A DNA stretch of 64,000 nucleotides from Bdellovibrionales bacterium (GTDB taxonomy: Bacteria; Bdellovibrionota; Bdellovibrionia; Bdellovibrionales; Bdellovibrionaceae). Under the pieces are notes generated by a model. That model searched no databases. It was not told where the DNA came from and saw only the letters and a list, made by a program, of their open reading frames with translations. Below are positions 46,556 to 56,288 of this stretch, piece after piece. The stretch is taken from positions 186,001 through 250,000 of the forward strand of contig JADJOV010000027.1 of NCBI GenBank assembly GCA_016713585.1. The letters run 5' to 3'. Positions within the stretch are counted from its first letter, which is position 1. The number at the start of each line of letters is the position of its first letter. Made by a program: the position numbers and the translations under genes.

Positions 46556-47842
46556 TCAAAGCCATTTCTTAAGAACCCCTTGAATCGCCTTTTGAGCTGC
46601 TTTTCCGCTAAAAATTTCATCAAGTTCCGAATTCTTAAACTGAGTTCCCAGAACTGGATCCCTCTTGATTTGATCCTTTAAGTGATCGCCAGCCGCCATC
46701 GCGTGACAAAGACGTTGCACATGAACATAGGCGTCCTCTCGCTTAAAACCTTTTTTGACGAGGGCCAATAAAACATGGGAGCTATAGAGTTGCCCCTGAG
46801 AGCTCTCAATGTTTTCTAGCATTCGCTTCTTATTAACATCAAGTCCTTCCAATAGAACTGCCATTCGATGGACTGAATAATCGCACAAGATAAAGGCATC
46901 TGGGAAAATCACTCTCTCAACTGCAGAATGACTGATATCTCGTTCGTGCCAAAGTGCAATATTCTCTAAGGCCGAAAGCAAGTACCCACGGAGCAGGCGC
47001 GCTGACCCGGTGATATTTTCTGCACTGATTGGATTTTTTTTATGTGGCATCGCCGAGGAACCCTTCTGTCCCCGCGTGAAGCCTTCTGTCACTTCAGAAA
47101 CCTCACTTCTTTGCAAGTGCCGAAGCTCGACGGCCAAGCGCTCAAGGCCTGACCCTATCATACTCAGAGCCCAAATAACCTCTGCGTGACGATCCCTCGG
47201 AATCACCTGAGTGGCCACAGTCTCTGCTTTCAGTTTCAACTTTTTTGCTACGAGGGCTTCAACTCTCGGACCTTGACTGGAATAGGTCCCCACGGCCCCA
47301 CTCATTTTACAAATTTGAAGATCGTCCAAGGCCCGCCCGAGACGAACACGATTTCGACCGAGCTCTGCCCAAAAACCCGCAAGCTTATATCCAAATGTCG
47401 TCGGTTCTGCGAACATCCCGTGGGTCCGACCTGGACACAACGTCTTGGCATGTCTCTGCATCTGAGTTTCCAAGGCCTCAGTCAATCTCGCTAAGGAGCT
47501 CATAAGAACCCGACCCGCCTCTCGAACTTGTAGGCTGAGCGCCGTATCAAGGATGTCCGAGCTGGTCATCCCAAAATGGATGAATTTTCCGTGCTCGCCA
47601 ACATTTTCAGCAACGTTCGAAACAAAGGCAATCACGTCGTGCTTAGTCTCTTTTTCAATTTCTCGAATTCTACGAACACTAAACTTTGCTCGCTGTTGAA
47701 TATTCTTGGCAGCAACTCGGGGAATTATTCCAAGTTCCGCCTGGGCTTTTGCCACAGCCAGCTCGACCTCCAACATTTTGCCGAACTTGTGGTCATCATC
47801 CCACAAAACACCCATTTCAGGGCGAGTGTATCTCTCGATCAC
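46556..47842 (-). CDS. purB: Adenylosuccinate lyase
   Basis: A 428-aa fumarase/aspartase-superfamily lyase that acts twice in purine synthesis (SAICAR to AICAR, adenylosuccinate to AMP). It begins MIERYTRPEMGVLWDDDHKF and has the superfamily signature GSSAMPHKKNPISAENITG, with HFGMTSSDILDTAL and the catalytic His region CPGRTHGMFAEPTTFG. Intact and normal length. It overlaps the oxidoreductase-like gene upstream by 26 nt. Confidence 0.97.
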   Translation of the reverse strand: MIERYTRPEMGVLWDDDHKFGKMLEVELAVAKAQAELGIIPRVAAKNIQQRAKFSVRRIREIEKETKHDVIAFVSNVAENVGEHGKFIHFGMTSSDILDTALSLQVREAGRVLMSSLARLTEALETQMQRHAKTLCPGRTHGMFAEPTTFGYKLAGFWAELGRNRVRLGRALDDLQICKMSGAVGTYSSQGPRVEALVAKKLKLKAETVATQVIPRDRHAEVIWALSMIGSGLERLAVELRHLQRSEVSEVTEGFTRGQKGSSAMPHKKNPISAENITGSARLLRGYLLSALENIALWHERDISHSAVERVIFPDAFILCDYSVHRMAVLLEGLDVNKKRMLENIESSQGQLYSSHVLLALVKKGFKREDAYVHVQRLCHAMAAGDHLKDQIKRDPVLGTQFKNSELDEIFSGKAAQKAIQGVLKKWL

Positions 47843-49109
47843 GACGCTTTTCCTTTCTTATCTGTTCTTGTTTCCAAATATTCCAAATTTCTTGTCCGAT
47901 CGCCTGCTGAACGTCAAATTGACTATCCCAACTATGGCTTTCCCACTGCTCAGGACTATGAAACCTCGCATTTTTTGAGGGCAGCTTATTTCTGTTTTTT
48001 TGCCAAGTTTTTCTTTCAAAAACTGGAAAGGGTGAAGGGCCAAGTTCTTCATAGGTGTAGTAATACTCTTGAGGATGACTCACTAAACTTGGACTGACTT
48101 GAATATGACGTTCCACCCAACGTTCGATAATCTTATCCCACATCTGAGTGAGATATTCTTTATTAAATCTTTGGAGAGAGGGAATCTTGACCCAAAATCA
48201 AACTGATCTCTCGAGCTGGTCCGCTGGTGACAATAAGATTATCATGGGTCCAAGGGGCATCGGTATCCCGAATCATCACAAAATGTAAGGGCAGCACTCC
48301 ACCAGAGGCACATCTGGCAGACGACCTCGGTACCTCACCCAGCACCATAGAGGTTCAATCACTTGATCGTTATACATTTTTGAAAAGAGCTTCGCTGAAT
48401 AGAACTTTGTCTCTTCTGAGGTCAACGTCCATACAAAACGCGGAGATTTCTGAATTCCAGAAAGTTCCCCCTTAAATTCAAAACCATCCCACCGAGCAAG
48501 GTTTTCTTGAGAAAGATCGAGAATCTGCGTTTTTGAAAAAACTTGAATGCCCATTTGAATCAGCCATTGAATCGATTTTTCTAACCCTTGGCGGGTCGAA
48601 AATCGCACTGAGAAATCGGCGGTCAACGGAAGCTTTCTCTCTGCGAGGGGTGCCTCCACCGTTTTTAAATCATAGGTCTTGGCCAGCACATGAGCCATAG
48701 CCATGGGCCAAAGAGTCCCTAGACCCCGAGCATGGTCAAAAAATTGTAAGCTGGGCTTTTCATGACTCAAAGCCCCTATCCACTCTTCCTTCCAACCCCA
48801 CTTTAACAAAAGATAGCGGGTGACAGGGCCTTTAAGTTCAAGCGGCCCCTGAGCCGTCCAAAAAGTAAACCCACGCTCAAGCTGTTGGTAAGGATCTTCT
48901 TCATGCAAACTTTCTAGAAAAGTTGTAGAGAAATTCTCGCTCTTAAAAAAACCAAAAGGACCTTCTTGATCCTCGGCAGGCCATAATCCAAGTTGACTGG
49001 TCAGATCTATCACAGTCACTTCAAGTCCTCGGCGCTTGAGTTCCGCCGCTAGGCCGTGTCCGCGCCCTCGAATTGAAACAATAGTAACATCTGCCGATCT
49101 TAACTCCAT
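47817..49109 (-). CDS. Oxidoreductase-like protein of unknown function in the purine operon, two frameshifts
   Basis: About 430 aa in three frames. The N-terminus VTIVSIRGRGHGLAAELKRR then GLEVTVIDL is a dinucleotide-binding start with G-x-G-x-x-G spacing, like FAD/NAD-dependent amine-oxidase-type proteins. Breaks lie near 48300 and at CCC 48191-48193; correcting both gives GGVLPLHFVMIRDTDAPWTH and LVKIPSLQRFNKEYLTQMWD. The C-terminal part is rich in Trp, Glu and Gln. It sits between purN (10-nt overlap) and purB (26-nt overlap), so it is co-transcribed with purine genes, but I know of no purine enzyme like it. Function unknown. Confidence 0.5.
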
Positions 49110-49665
49110 TTCAAGATCACCTCTCGCATCAGATGGTGCTCAATCAAGGTCGCTCGTGTTTGCACTTGCGACCAACTCCAAGGAACAAATGTGTTTTTTA
49201 TTGTTTTTTGTTTAAGAGATTTCTGAAAAATAATTGGTCCGGCATCCATCTCTGGCGAGACATGATGAACTGTAATTCCCATGCTGGCGCCCGCGGCATA
49301 ACTATTTTGCAGCGAATGCAGCCCAGGAAAAGCTGGAAGGAGACTCGGATGAATATTTAAAATTCGCCCGCTCCATAGATTCACAAAATCAGCAGGAATC
49401 AGCTTCATAAAACCAGCCAGCAGAAGATGTGTTATGTTACGTTTTTAAGCTCAAAATGAAATTTCTGCCAATCGATAAGTTTTGGCAAGACGGCGGTTTG
49501 AATTCCTCGCCGCTGAGCCTTCAGCAATCCAGGCGCAGTAGCTTTTGAACTCACAACCCATTCGACATCCACAAACTCAGCGTGATCTAGCCATACTTGA
49601 AGGTTAGATCCACGACCTGAGATTAAGATGACCCAGCGGGGCCGTCTGATCAATCGCCTGATCAA
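49100..49665 (-). CDS. purN: Phosphoribosylglycinamide formyltransferase, disrupted by a 5-bp duplication
   Basis: About 187 aa when joined. PurN transfers formyl from 10-formyl-THF to GAR. The first frame (49432-49665) has VILISGRGSNLQVWLDHAEF, the second (49100-49408) RILNIHPSLLPAFPGLHSLQ with the catalytic Asn-x-His, and MDAGPIIFQKSL with the catalytic Asp. Between them TGTTA is repeated in tandem (49430-49434 and 49435-49439). Removing one copy restores LKNVTHLLLAGFMKLIPADF, a standard PurN sequence. The start is a TTG overlapping the purM stop. Confidence 0.9.
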
Positions 49666-50740
49666 AGGCCCTCCACAATATGGGTTGGCTCAAGTTTCTG
49701 GTCGCTGACCGCTCCTACTCTCTGGTCGCTGACCGCTCCGGCTCTTTGGTCGCTGACCGCTCCACAAACCCAGGCTTTCTGGCAGATTCGGGCAAAAAGA
49801 TACAGAGCGGTTTGAGTGAAGCTTGGATCCACGATCACCATCATTCCCACTCCACAATTCAGCGTGCCAAGCCTTTCAAGATGGGTCATTCGAGTCCGCT
49901 CTTGAACAATTTGAAACATTCGAGGAAAAGGCCACGCCTTAATTTTGGCGAGGGTGTTGGCAGGAAGGACCCTTGGGAGATTCTCAAGACCACCACCTGT
50001 AATATGAGCGACTGCTTTAATTTTCTTCCCGGCCGTGGATTCCTCTTCGCCCTTCAGGGCCTGAATTGCTTGAACGTATAATCTGGTAGGTTCCATCAAC
50101 TCGTTGATAAAATCTTTCGCATCTTCAGCAAAAACCCGACGGAGTAGTGAATACCCATTGCTGTGAAAGCCCGAACTCTCCAAGGCGATTATTTGGTCCC
50201 CGAATTCGACCAGATGAGAACCCCACCGTGCCTCCTCATCAACCATGCCGACGGCAAACCCCGCACAATCAAAATCTTTGGCCTGATAAACTCCTGGCAT
50301 TTCAGCGGTCTCACCACCGACCAAAGCACACTGGCTTTCCGTACATGCTCGGCGGACGCTCTCCAAGAAGATCTGGGCCTGAACCAAGTTGAGCTGACCC
50401 ACGGCATAGTAATCTAAAAACAATAAGGGCGTTCCTCCTGTGCAAATCAAATCATTCACACACATTGCGACGAGATCTTGTCCTATCCCCTGCAAACGAT
50501 CAAACTGGGCTGCTAACTTGACCTTAGTCCCCACTCCATCCGTACAGGTGACCAAACAGGGTTTTTGTAATTATTGGCAGGCCACCGAAAAGTGAGGCAA
50601 AGCCGCCAATGCCCTCAACAATTTGTTGGTGATGGGGACCTTTATTCGAGTTTGTTTGCTGGAGCCAATCCACCAGACGATCTCCGGCTTCAACATCAAC
50701 ACTCCGATGACTTATAGGAGGTTTTCTCATTTGGATTCAT
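49662..50740 (-). CDS. purM: Phosphoribosylformylglycinamidine cyclo-ligase, frameshifted, with repeat tail
   Basis: About 355 aa. PurM closes the imidazole ring (FGAM to AIR). The N-terminal frame has VDVEAGDRLVDWLQ and GGFASLFGGLP. Removing one T from T5 at 50562-50566 gives ITKPCLVTCTDGVGTKVKLA, the family's substrate loop. Removing one base at CC 50704-50705 would extend the start to 50740 as MNPNEKTSYKSSSVDVEAGD, which fits the family better than the ATG at 50730. The body is intact (ALVGGETAEMPGVYQ, HITGGGLENLPRVLP). The C-terminus carries three 8-residue repeats (GAVSDQRA and variants). It is the first gene of the purine operon. Confidence 0.9.
49694..49765. repeat. Three 24-bp tandem repeats in the purM 3' end
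   Basis: The plus-strand core TGGTCGCTGACCGCTCC recurs with 24-bp periodicity (starts near 49697, 49721 and 49745). It codes GAVSDQR followed by Ala, Val or Leu in PurM. The unit is a multiple of three, so copy changes stay in frame. Confidence 0.85.
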
Positions 50741-50916
50741 GGCGGCGAAGTTAACCGGAAGTTTGAATTCTGTACACAAAGAGTTTATGATTTTTTTGAC
50801 TTAGCGAGTCCCTAAAAAAGGAACCTACAGACAAAAAATGCCTCAATCCTAGACACTCACCTAATCTTCGGTGGACTTCGACAGGCTCATTTTAGATAAT
50901 AGTGCGAGGGGGAATT

Positions 50917-51687
50917 TTGAAAAATAGGGGTTTTTTCCTTGTCTTTGCATTTGGGCTACTACTAAGTTCAACCTCCTTCGCCGTTGGACTTGAGATGCCT
51001 GGGTCGTACTTAATGGCTCAAACTGATCCAGACGAGGCCTATGATCCCTTTACTGACTATAGCGAGTTTGACGAAGCCTCGGATGAAGAAGCTGATATCA
51101 ACTTCTTTAGAAATGGTCGTTTTTTTACTGTAGGTCTTTTGATTGGCCCCAGGGGCTATACCGAGGGAATGGGAAAAGTGTATAACCAAGCTCCAGCTTT
51201 TGGTCTGTCAATTTCCTACTTCTTTGATCTCCGATTAGCCTTTGCCCTCGGCCTGATGACTGGTGATAGCTCAATGAATTTCAGAACCATCGCCCCAACA
51301 GAGACCAATTACAGCGGAACTCTTTCTTTGACAACCATCAGCATGGCGCTCAAGTATTACTTTAACACTCAGAATGTAACTAAGGGTCTTGCCGATCTAA
51401 ATCCGTATTTCTTGACTGGCTTCTCTCAGGTGAATAGGACCCAAACTATTTCAACTTTGGCTGTGACTGGCTGTGACACGACCACTGGGGTCGATGCAGG
51501 CTTGGGACTGGAGATTCCGCTTATGCGCCGCAAAGCCTATCTTGGAATTCAAGCCACTTATCATTATGTGAGCTTTGCCGATGAAAATAGAGAGTTCATT
51601 GATGATGGAGGCTCCAGTCAAAAACTTGAGTACAAGTTTAATGGAGACTTCTACGATATGCTTTTCATTCTCGGGATGAATTTCTAA
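50917..51687 (+). CDS. Outer-membrane beta-barrel protein
   Basis: About 256 aa. A TTG start at 50917 with GAGGGGG upstream opens a signal peptide (LKNRGFFLVFAFGLLLSSTS, cut near SFA). A short acidic region follows (DPDEAYDPFTDYSEFDEASD), then amphipathic strands (FFTVGLLIGPRG, GLSISYFFDLRLAFALGL, ALKYYFN) and a terminal Phe (LFILGMNF), as in 8- to 10-strand OmpW/OmpX-like barrels. It is divergent from purM and convergent with the histidine kinase gene, probably monocistronic. Function unknown. Confidence 0.7.
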   Translation: MKNRGFFLVFAFGLLLSSTSFAVGLEMPGSYLMAQTDPDEAYDPFTDYSEFDEASDEEADINFFRNGRFFTVGLLIGPRGYTEGMGKVYNQAPAFGLSISYFFDLRLAFALGLMTGDSSMNFRTIAPTETNYSGTLSLTTISMALKYYFNTQNVTKGLADLNPYFLTGFSQVNRTQTISTLAVTGCDTTTGVDAGLGLEIPLMRRKAYLGIQATYHYVSFADENREFIDDGGSSQKLEYKFNGDFYDMLFILGMNF

Positions 51688-51702
51688 TTGCCTTAAAGAC
51701 GT

Positions 51703-53449
51703 TTAGGCAACATTGGCCAGTGCCGCAGTCCTGAGCCTAGCCACGGGGATGAGAATTTCAAAAACAGTCATCCCGTTCACTCTTTGATAGGTCAAGTGCT
51801 CCTCATGTGCCTCTACAATTTTGCGAGAAATCGAAAGTCCAAGCCCTGTTCCCTGCCCAGCGCCCTTAGTTGTAAAAAATGGCGTAAAAAGCTTTTGGGG
51901 TCAAGAACTCCAGCTCCAGAGTCACCGACATGAATCAACAAATCTCCGTGGGAACTGACTTGCGCGAATTCGAATTCGCCGGTCCTCGAGAGACTCTATG
52001 ACATCCCTCGCATTTGAAATCAAATTCACCAACACTTGACTCAACTGGGCCTGATTTCCGTAAATTTCAAGATTATCTTGGGCCAGAACAATCTTAATAT
52101 CTACCCGGGCTGTCCTCAACTTTTCTTCACAGAATGAAATTGTTTCTTCGACCAAGGTGGTCAGTGAAAACCACTCATCATTCCCCTGTCTGATCACCCC
52201 TAGAAAGTTTTCGCATACCTTCCATAATTCGAAGAATTCGAGCAACGGTTTTTTCTATTTGCTCTGATTTTTCAAAGAGCCTTTCTAACCGCATTTCGGG
52301 TCCTTTTTTAAGTTCATTCCGGATCAACACATTGGCCCCACTGATGATAGCCAAGGGATTTCTGATTTCATGGGCGATCCCAGAGGCCATTTCCCCCAAG
52401 GACGCCAAGCGTGCCGAGTGGACGTCCTGGCCCCTTTGTTCAAGCAAGGCCTCTTCCGCGCGAAGGTGGTCTTCCACATCTAGAGTCAATATAACAAGCT
52501 CAGGCTGATGATTATCAGTCACCTCAAATTTTTCTAACCATACCTGGTGTCGCCGCACTTGCTGGGTCTGGTCTAAAAAAGGTACGACATAGTTTTGGGT
52601 CTGCTCTTTGGATTCCAAAAATTTCGAAAGAAGTGCTCTGTGACTTTCCCTTTCTTTAAATTTTGTAAAACCAAAAGTCTCGCCCACAAAATCACTTTTC
52701 GACCGGCCAAAAAATTCAGCAGTCTTCTGATTGACCCGTAGATATTTTAAATCATGATCGAGCCACGAAACATTTGCTGGTAGAAGATCTATGAATCGCT
52801 CGATTCCCTTTTTTTCGGTGGCCGCTTTGTTCCGTAGATTAGCAAGATCTTGAAATTCCTGATACCTAGAATTAATTGTTGGCACAAATGAAAGTGTATA
52901 AAATCCTGCCACGACCATTAATAATATTGTCTGACTGTCGCCTTTCCAAGCGAACACGACTAACGGCATCAGCGAAAATAGGAAAATAAGTCTACGCCCT
53001 AGATTCGGGCTCGCATAAGAGGTTGAACTTAATGCCTGAAGACCACCAACCCAAACCCCAATCGTCAGAAGTCCGGCCCAAGAATGAAGACCTTCTTCAA
53101 AAAATACCAAAGCCATCAGACTCGATCCCGCAAGGCTCGTAGAAATTCGAAGCCACTGGTTCCAGGTCAACCATTCTTTTTCTTGACCTTTTTCTTTATG
53201 CTTTTGCGCTCTCGAGTACAAAAAGTCCGTGCCGAGAAGGTTGCCCACGATCCAAAAAAGATTCACGCCAAAGAGCCATGGGAAGTTCTGAGGCAATGAA
53301 GAAAGGATCAGGAGTCCAAGACCGTAAGCGCCAAGTGGCCAACCAAAGCGTGAAGTGTTCCCGGCAAAATAGTCGAACACGTCAGTGCCATTTTTTTGGC
53401 CCTGAACCTGACTGTCGCGATCTTTTCTGCCCTGAAGCATTTCTTTCAT
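51703..53449 (-). CDS. Membrane PAS-domain sensor histidine kinase, three frameshifts
   Basis: About 580 aa. Six or so transmembrane segments (residues about 35-180) are followed by a PAS domain (LLPANVSWLDHDLKYLRVN), a HisKA dimerisation helix with the phospho-His in GEMASGIAHEIRNPLAII, and a catalytic domain with an N box (QVLVNLISNARDVIES), G1 (HVGDSGAGVL) and G2 (GAGQGTGLGLSISRKIVEAH). Three one-base breaks at 52183-52186 (C4), 51950-51952 (G3) and 51893-51896 (T4) are needed to read it through. It is the last gene of the Mot operon, 6 nt after a receiver protein gene. Confidence 0.8.
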
Positions 53450-53455
53450 TTCCAA

Positions 53456-53890
53456 TTAGCCTTTATTTTTGAAAAATCCTACAACATCCTTAAAAAATCC
53501 TCCCTCGGATTCGGATTCAGGATCTGAATCTGACGTCCTTTTTCCCTGAGCTTTGTCATTTCTGATTCGTGGAGGAGAATCACGCAATATCTTAAATATA
53601 AGGCCTTGAAGGTCTTCCATGAGAAAAGGCTTTCGCATCTGAGGATGGTAATCCATATCCCCGCCTGAAATTGCAATGAGGGGGATTTTATTTTTTTTAC
53701 AAATGGCCTCAAGAGCTCGGAATGGGACAATTTCATTTCTATAGTCCCCAATCGCAATGTCAGCATCAAGTAGCTCCTTCGAGCGAAGATCCACGCAGGG
53801 CACGGTCAGAAACCCAGAAGCGTCCATGGATTCCTTAAATAAGGCTCCTAGCTCGAAGTCATCTTCAAAAAAAACCACCTTCACCGCCAT
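53456..53890 (-). CDS. Receiver-like protein with acidic/Ser tail
   Basis: About 144 aa. Residues 1-105 look like a response-regulator receiver: acidic pair in VVFFEDDFELG, a candidate phospho-Asp in IAIGDYRNE, LIAISGGD in place of the usual Thr/Ser strand, and MRKPF with the conserved Lys-Pro. The C-terminus is unusual: a low-complexity SDSDPESESEGG and then GGFFKDVVGFFKNKG. There is no DNA-binding domain, so it probably acts by protein contact on the kinase next door or the motor proteins upstream. The start at 53890 (MAVKVVFFEDD) is preferred over the ATG five codons earlier. Confidence 0.65.
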   Translation of the reverse strand: MAVKVVFFEDDFELGALFKESMDASGFLTVPCVDLRSKELLDADIAIGDYRNEIVPFRALEAICKKNKIPLIAISGGDMDYHPQMRKPFLMEDLQGLIFKILRDSPPRIRNDKAQGKRTSDSDPESESEGGFFKDVVGFFKNKG

Positions 53891-53905
53891 ACTCAAACCC
53901 TCCAC

Positions 53906-54469
53906 CTAAAAATGCAACTGATACCCAAGCATGACATCCATGTAATTCATCGAGGCCCCGGAGGGACCTGCTAAACTCATTGTTCGCATCAAAACTCTCA
54001 TAGAGGTTGCCTTTGATACCTGAAGTTCACTCCCCAGATCAAATCCAAAACCCGAATAGGACGACTGCACTGACTGAAATTGTCTTTGATGAAATGATAC
54101 GGAAACAAAGGGTCTCAAGTGTTCAAGTTCAAAATAACTCACGTCGTTTTGCGAAACCCTCAAACCCGAGGCCGTCGTCAACGGAAAATAATGAAGGTAA
54201 AAGTCTGGGCCGAACCCCATATCCCCCCGAAAGATTTTCGAATAAAACACAGTATAGCCTGGACTAAGTTCTATTTGAGGCCGAATCGAAAAACCGGCAC
54301 TCAAGGAATAAGCCCCGGGGCTGGAAAGATTGATTGTGCCAGAACTAGAACCTGATGGGCCGACCGCCTTAATTGAATAAAACCCCATATCGACACTCAC
54401 CTTCTGCGCCCAACTGGCCAGAGAGGTCAACAACAACAAAATAAGAGCGGTGGTTGAAAACTTTTGCAT
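53906..54469 (-). CDS. Small outer-membrane beta-barrel-like protein
   Basis: A 187-aa protein with a signal peptide (MQKFSTTALILLLLTSLASW, cut after WAQ) and amphipathic strands ending in MLGYQLHF with a C-terminal Phe. Its ATG overlaps the stop of the FliG-like gene (TAATG), so it is part of the Mot operon. It could link the periplasmic parts of that complex to the outer membrane; this is inference. Confidence 0.6.
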   Translation of the reverse strand: MQKFSTTALILLLLTSLASWAQKVSVDMGFYSIKAVGPSGSSSGTINLSSPGAYSLSAGFSIRPQIELSPGYTVFYSKIFRGDMGFGPDFYLHYFPLTTASGLRVSQNDVSYFELEHLRPFVSVSFHQRQFQSVQSSYSGFGFDLGSELQVSKATSMRVLMRTMSLAGPSGASMNYMDVMLGYQLHF

Positions 54470-55749
54470 TAGGCGGCCTTTGTCTCCTCTGTGTCCTGAG
54501 AGTAAAATTTGGCCATTTCGGCATTCAATTTGGATCGTTCAAAGTCTCGAAAAGCCCTTGCTATATTTTCGCGAGCATTGCCGATATGAGTCGGCTTCAG
54601 CTGCCCACTCTTGTCAAATCGCTTCAGAAATTCAATAAACTGAAACTTCTGTCGATCCGTAAAACATCGTTCAATGGTCGAGCGCTGAGCCTTCAATACA
54701 TTCATCATCGCCACAGCCCAATCCTCAAGACCAATTTGGGGAACAAACTCCACGATCTTCTCGTAGGGCGCATCGAGGACCTTATAGAAGGGCGGCCGAA
54801 TCGTAAAGAGAACCGAATCAGTCGCGAGCGCGCCATAAATTTCCTTCTCGACGATATTGTCGTAGGTCAGTAAATAGTTCGAAAGTTCCACATCTCTTTT
54901 GTAGGCGGCGAGACTATCTGTTGGCCTCAAGGGGGATAACTCAAGACATTGTTGTTTGTACTGTTGAATGGTTTCCATCGTCAAAGTTGGCTTGGTTAGG
55001 TTTGCCTTCAGAACAACGGCCCAGGCCCCCGGCAAAACTTCACGGGCTACCTTAATTGACAAAGACCTGGGTAAGAATGAAAGAATTTCTAGAGCATCAG
55101 CATTCGGAATCATTTTTAGAAAGACAGGCAATTTGTCATTGAGACGCCAGCAATAAACCATCAAATCTTCCCACATCATTGACTGCAGATGAGTCGCCAC
55201 ATCGATTTCAGTTTTAAGACCCTTGACCAGTTTGTTCACAAGCTCGAAAGAGACATGATCGACCTCCCCCGGGCTTGAAAGTGCCTTCAACCAGTGATCA
55301 GAATAACTTAAGGAAAAAATCTTTTTCCGCAAAGTCTCTGGAAATTCACTGAGCAAGCCGCCGACAGATTTTGGTGAAGTGACCAGGTAACTCTCAATCA
55401 ACATCATATCTTCTAAACTTGGGAAAAAGGTATTGGTTTCAATATTCTTGATCAGCCATTGAACGACCTCGGTCATTTTAATCGAGTCATTCAACTGAAT
55501 TTGGGCTCCTGAGGAAAGTTGCCCTCCACCACCTTTTGCGTCGGAGGCGACCATGGCCGTCGCTGCATTTGGCAATGCAATCGGTCCGGTTGAAATACCA
55601 CCACCACCGCCAGATGAGCCTTCCCCGCCACCAATTTTGATTGACTTAATGGCTCGGCTAATTCTTGTAATCGCGACACTTGAAACCAAGAAATAGACCA
55701 AGCCTAAAAGAACGAGCATCACCACGCCAAGGCCCAGAATCCACATCAT
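54469..55749 (-). CDS. Membrane-anchored FliG-like protein
   Basis: A 426-aa protein. One transmembrane helix at the N-terminus (WILGLGVVMLVLLGLVYFLV) is followed by a Gly/Ser-rich linker (about residues 42-75) and a cytoplasmic helical region of about 330 aa. Sequence patterns recall the FliG armadillo/charged domains: LLSEFPETLRKKIFSLSYSD, ALEILSFLPRSLSIKVAREV, and a C-terminal region with many charged residues (PPFYKVLDAPYEKIVEFVPQ; AFRDFERSKLNAEMAKF). In FliG such a region contacts MotA. The neighbours motA, motB and a FliF-like gene strengthen the assignment, but no diagnostic FliG signature is certain. It overlaps the FliF-like gene by ATGA. Confidence 0.5.
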   Translation of the reverse strand: MMWILGLGVVMLVLLGLVYFLVSSVAITRISRAIKSIKIGGGEGSSGGGGGISTGPIALPNAATAMVASDAKGGGGQLSSGAQIQLNDSIKMTEVVQWLIKNIETNTFFPSLEDMMLIESYLVTSPKSVGGLLSEFPETLRKKIFSLSYSDHWLKALSSPGEVDHVSFELVNKLVKGLKTEIDVATHLQSMMWEDLMVYCWRLNDKLPVFLKMIPNADALEILSFLPRSLSIKVAREVLPGAWAVVLKANLTKPTLTMETIQQYKQQCLELSPLRPTDSLAAYKRDVELSNYLLTYDNIVEKEIYGALATDSVLFTIRPPFYKVLDAPYEKIVEFVPQIGLEDWAVAMMNVLKAQRSTIERCFTDRQKFQFIEFLKRFDKSGQLKPTHIGNARENIARAFRDFERSKLNAEMAKFYSQDTEETKAA

Positions 55750-56288
55750 ATATTGGGCATAGTCGCTTCTGACAACTTGAGGAATCCAATCTTTTTTGTT
55801 ATTTCGACAAGATCCCGACCCTCAACGAGGGGCAGTCGAGAAAGGATGTTCGCTTTGAGATCCGCCAACTGAGCTTCAGTAAATTCCTGCGGCACCGTGA
55901 CTTTCACTGAAATCTTGACCACTCGATTGAGAAGCTCGAAATCGGTGCGAGACATATCATCCCATTCATCCTTGATCTCGTCGCTGGTTTCATAGTACGG
56001 AAGCGACTCCTTCATTGCCACCTGCCCGGTTACACGACGCAGAGGTTCGATTCGAACACCAACCGCGAAAGGTTTTCCGGGAGCAAAATCTCTGAGCAAA
56101 GTTTGCAATTCAGCATTCATGTTTTTTTCAAGTTCAGAGGCCCGGGGATGTCGAATTCCCTGATTCCCATTCTGATTCCCATTCTGATTTTGATTTTGCG
56201 CCCAGGAATAACTTCCCGAGAAAACCAAAAAACAAATTAAATAGAATTGCATAATCACTTGAAGCAATAAAGGCCTACGGATCCTCAT
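55746..56288 (-). CDS. FliF-like periplasmic protein
   Basis: A 180-aa secreted protein with a signal peptide (about residues 1-30, cut after WAQ) and an Asn-Gln-Gly repeat linker from a 12-bp repeat. Then ASELEKNMNAELQTLLRDFA and PGKPFAVGVRIEPL resemble the FliF/secretin ring-building segment in which a helix precedes strands around a Pro-Gly. The C-terminal VVKISVKVTVPQEFTEAQLA, then GRDLVEI, resembles the second FliF segment that ends in G-[RK]-x-D. There is no transmembrane helix after it; the next protein, FliG-like, supplies one. Alternative: an unrelated beta-sandwich protein. It overlaps motB by ATGA. Confidence 0.45.
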   Translation of the reverse strand: MRIRRPLLLQVIMQFYLICFLVFSGSYSWAQNQNQNGNQNGNQGIRHPRASELEKNMNAELQTLLRDFAPGKPFAVGVRIEPLRRVTGQVAMKESLPYYETSDEIKDEWDDMSRTDFELLNRVVKISVKVTVPQEFTEAQLADLKANILSRLPLVEGRDLVEITKKIGFLKLSEATMPNI

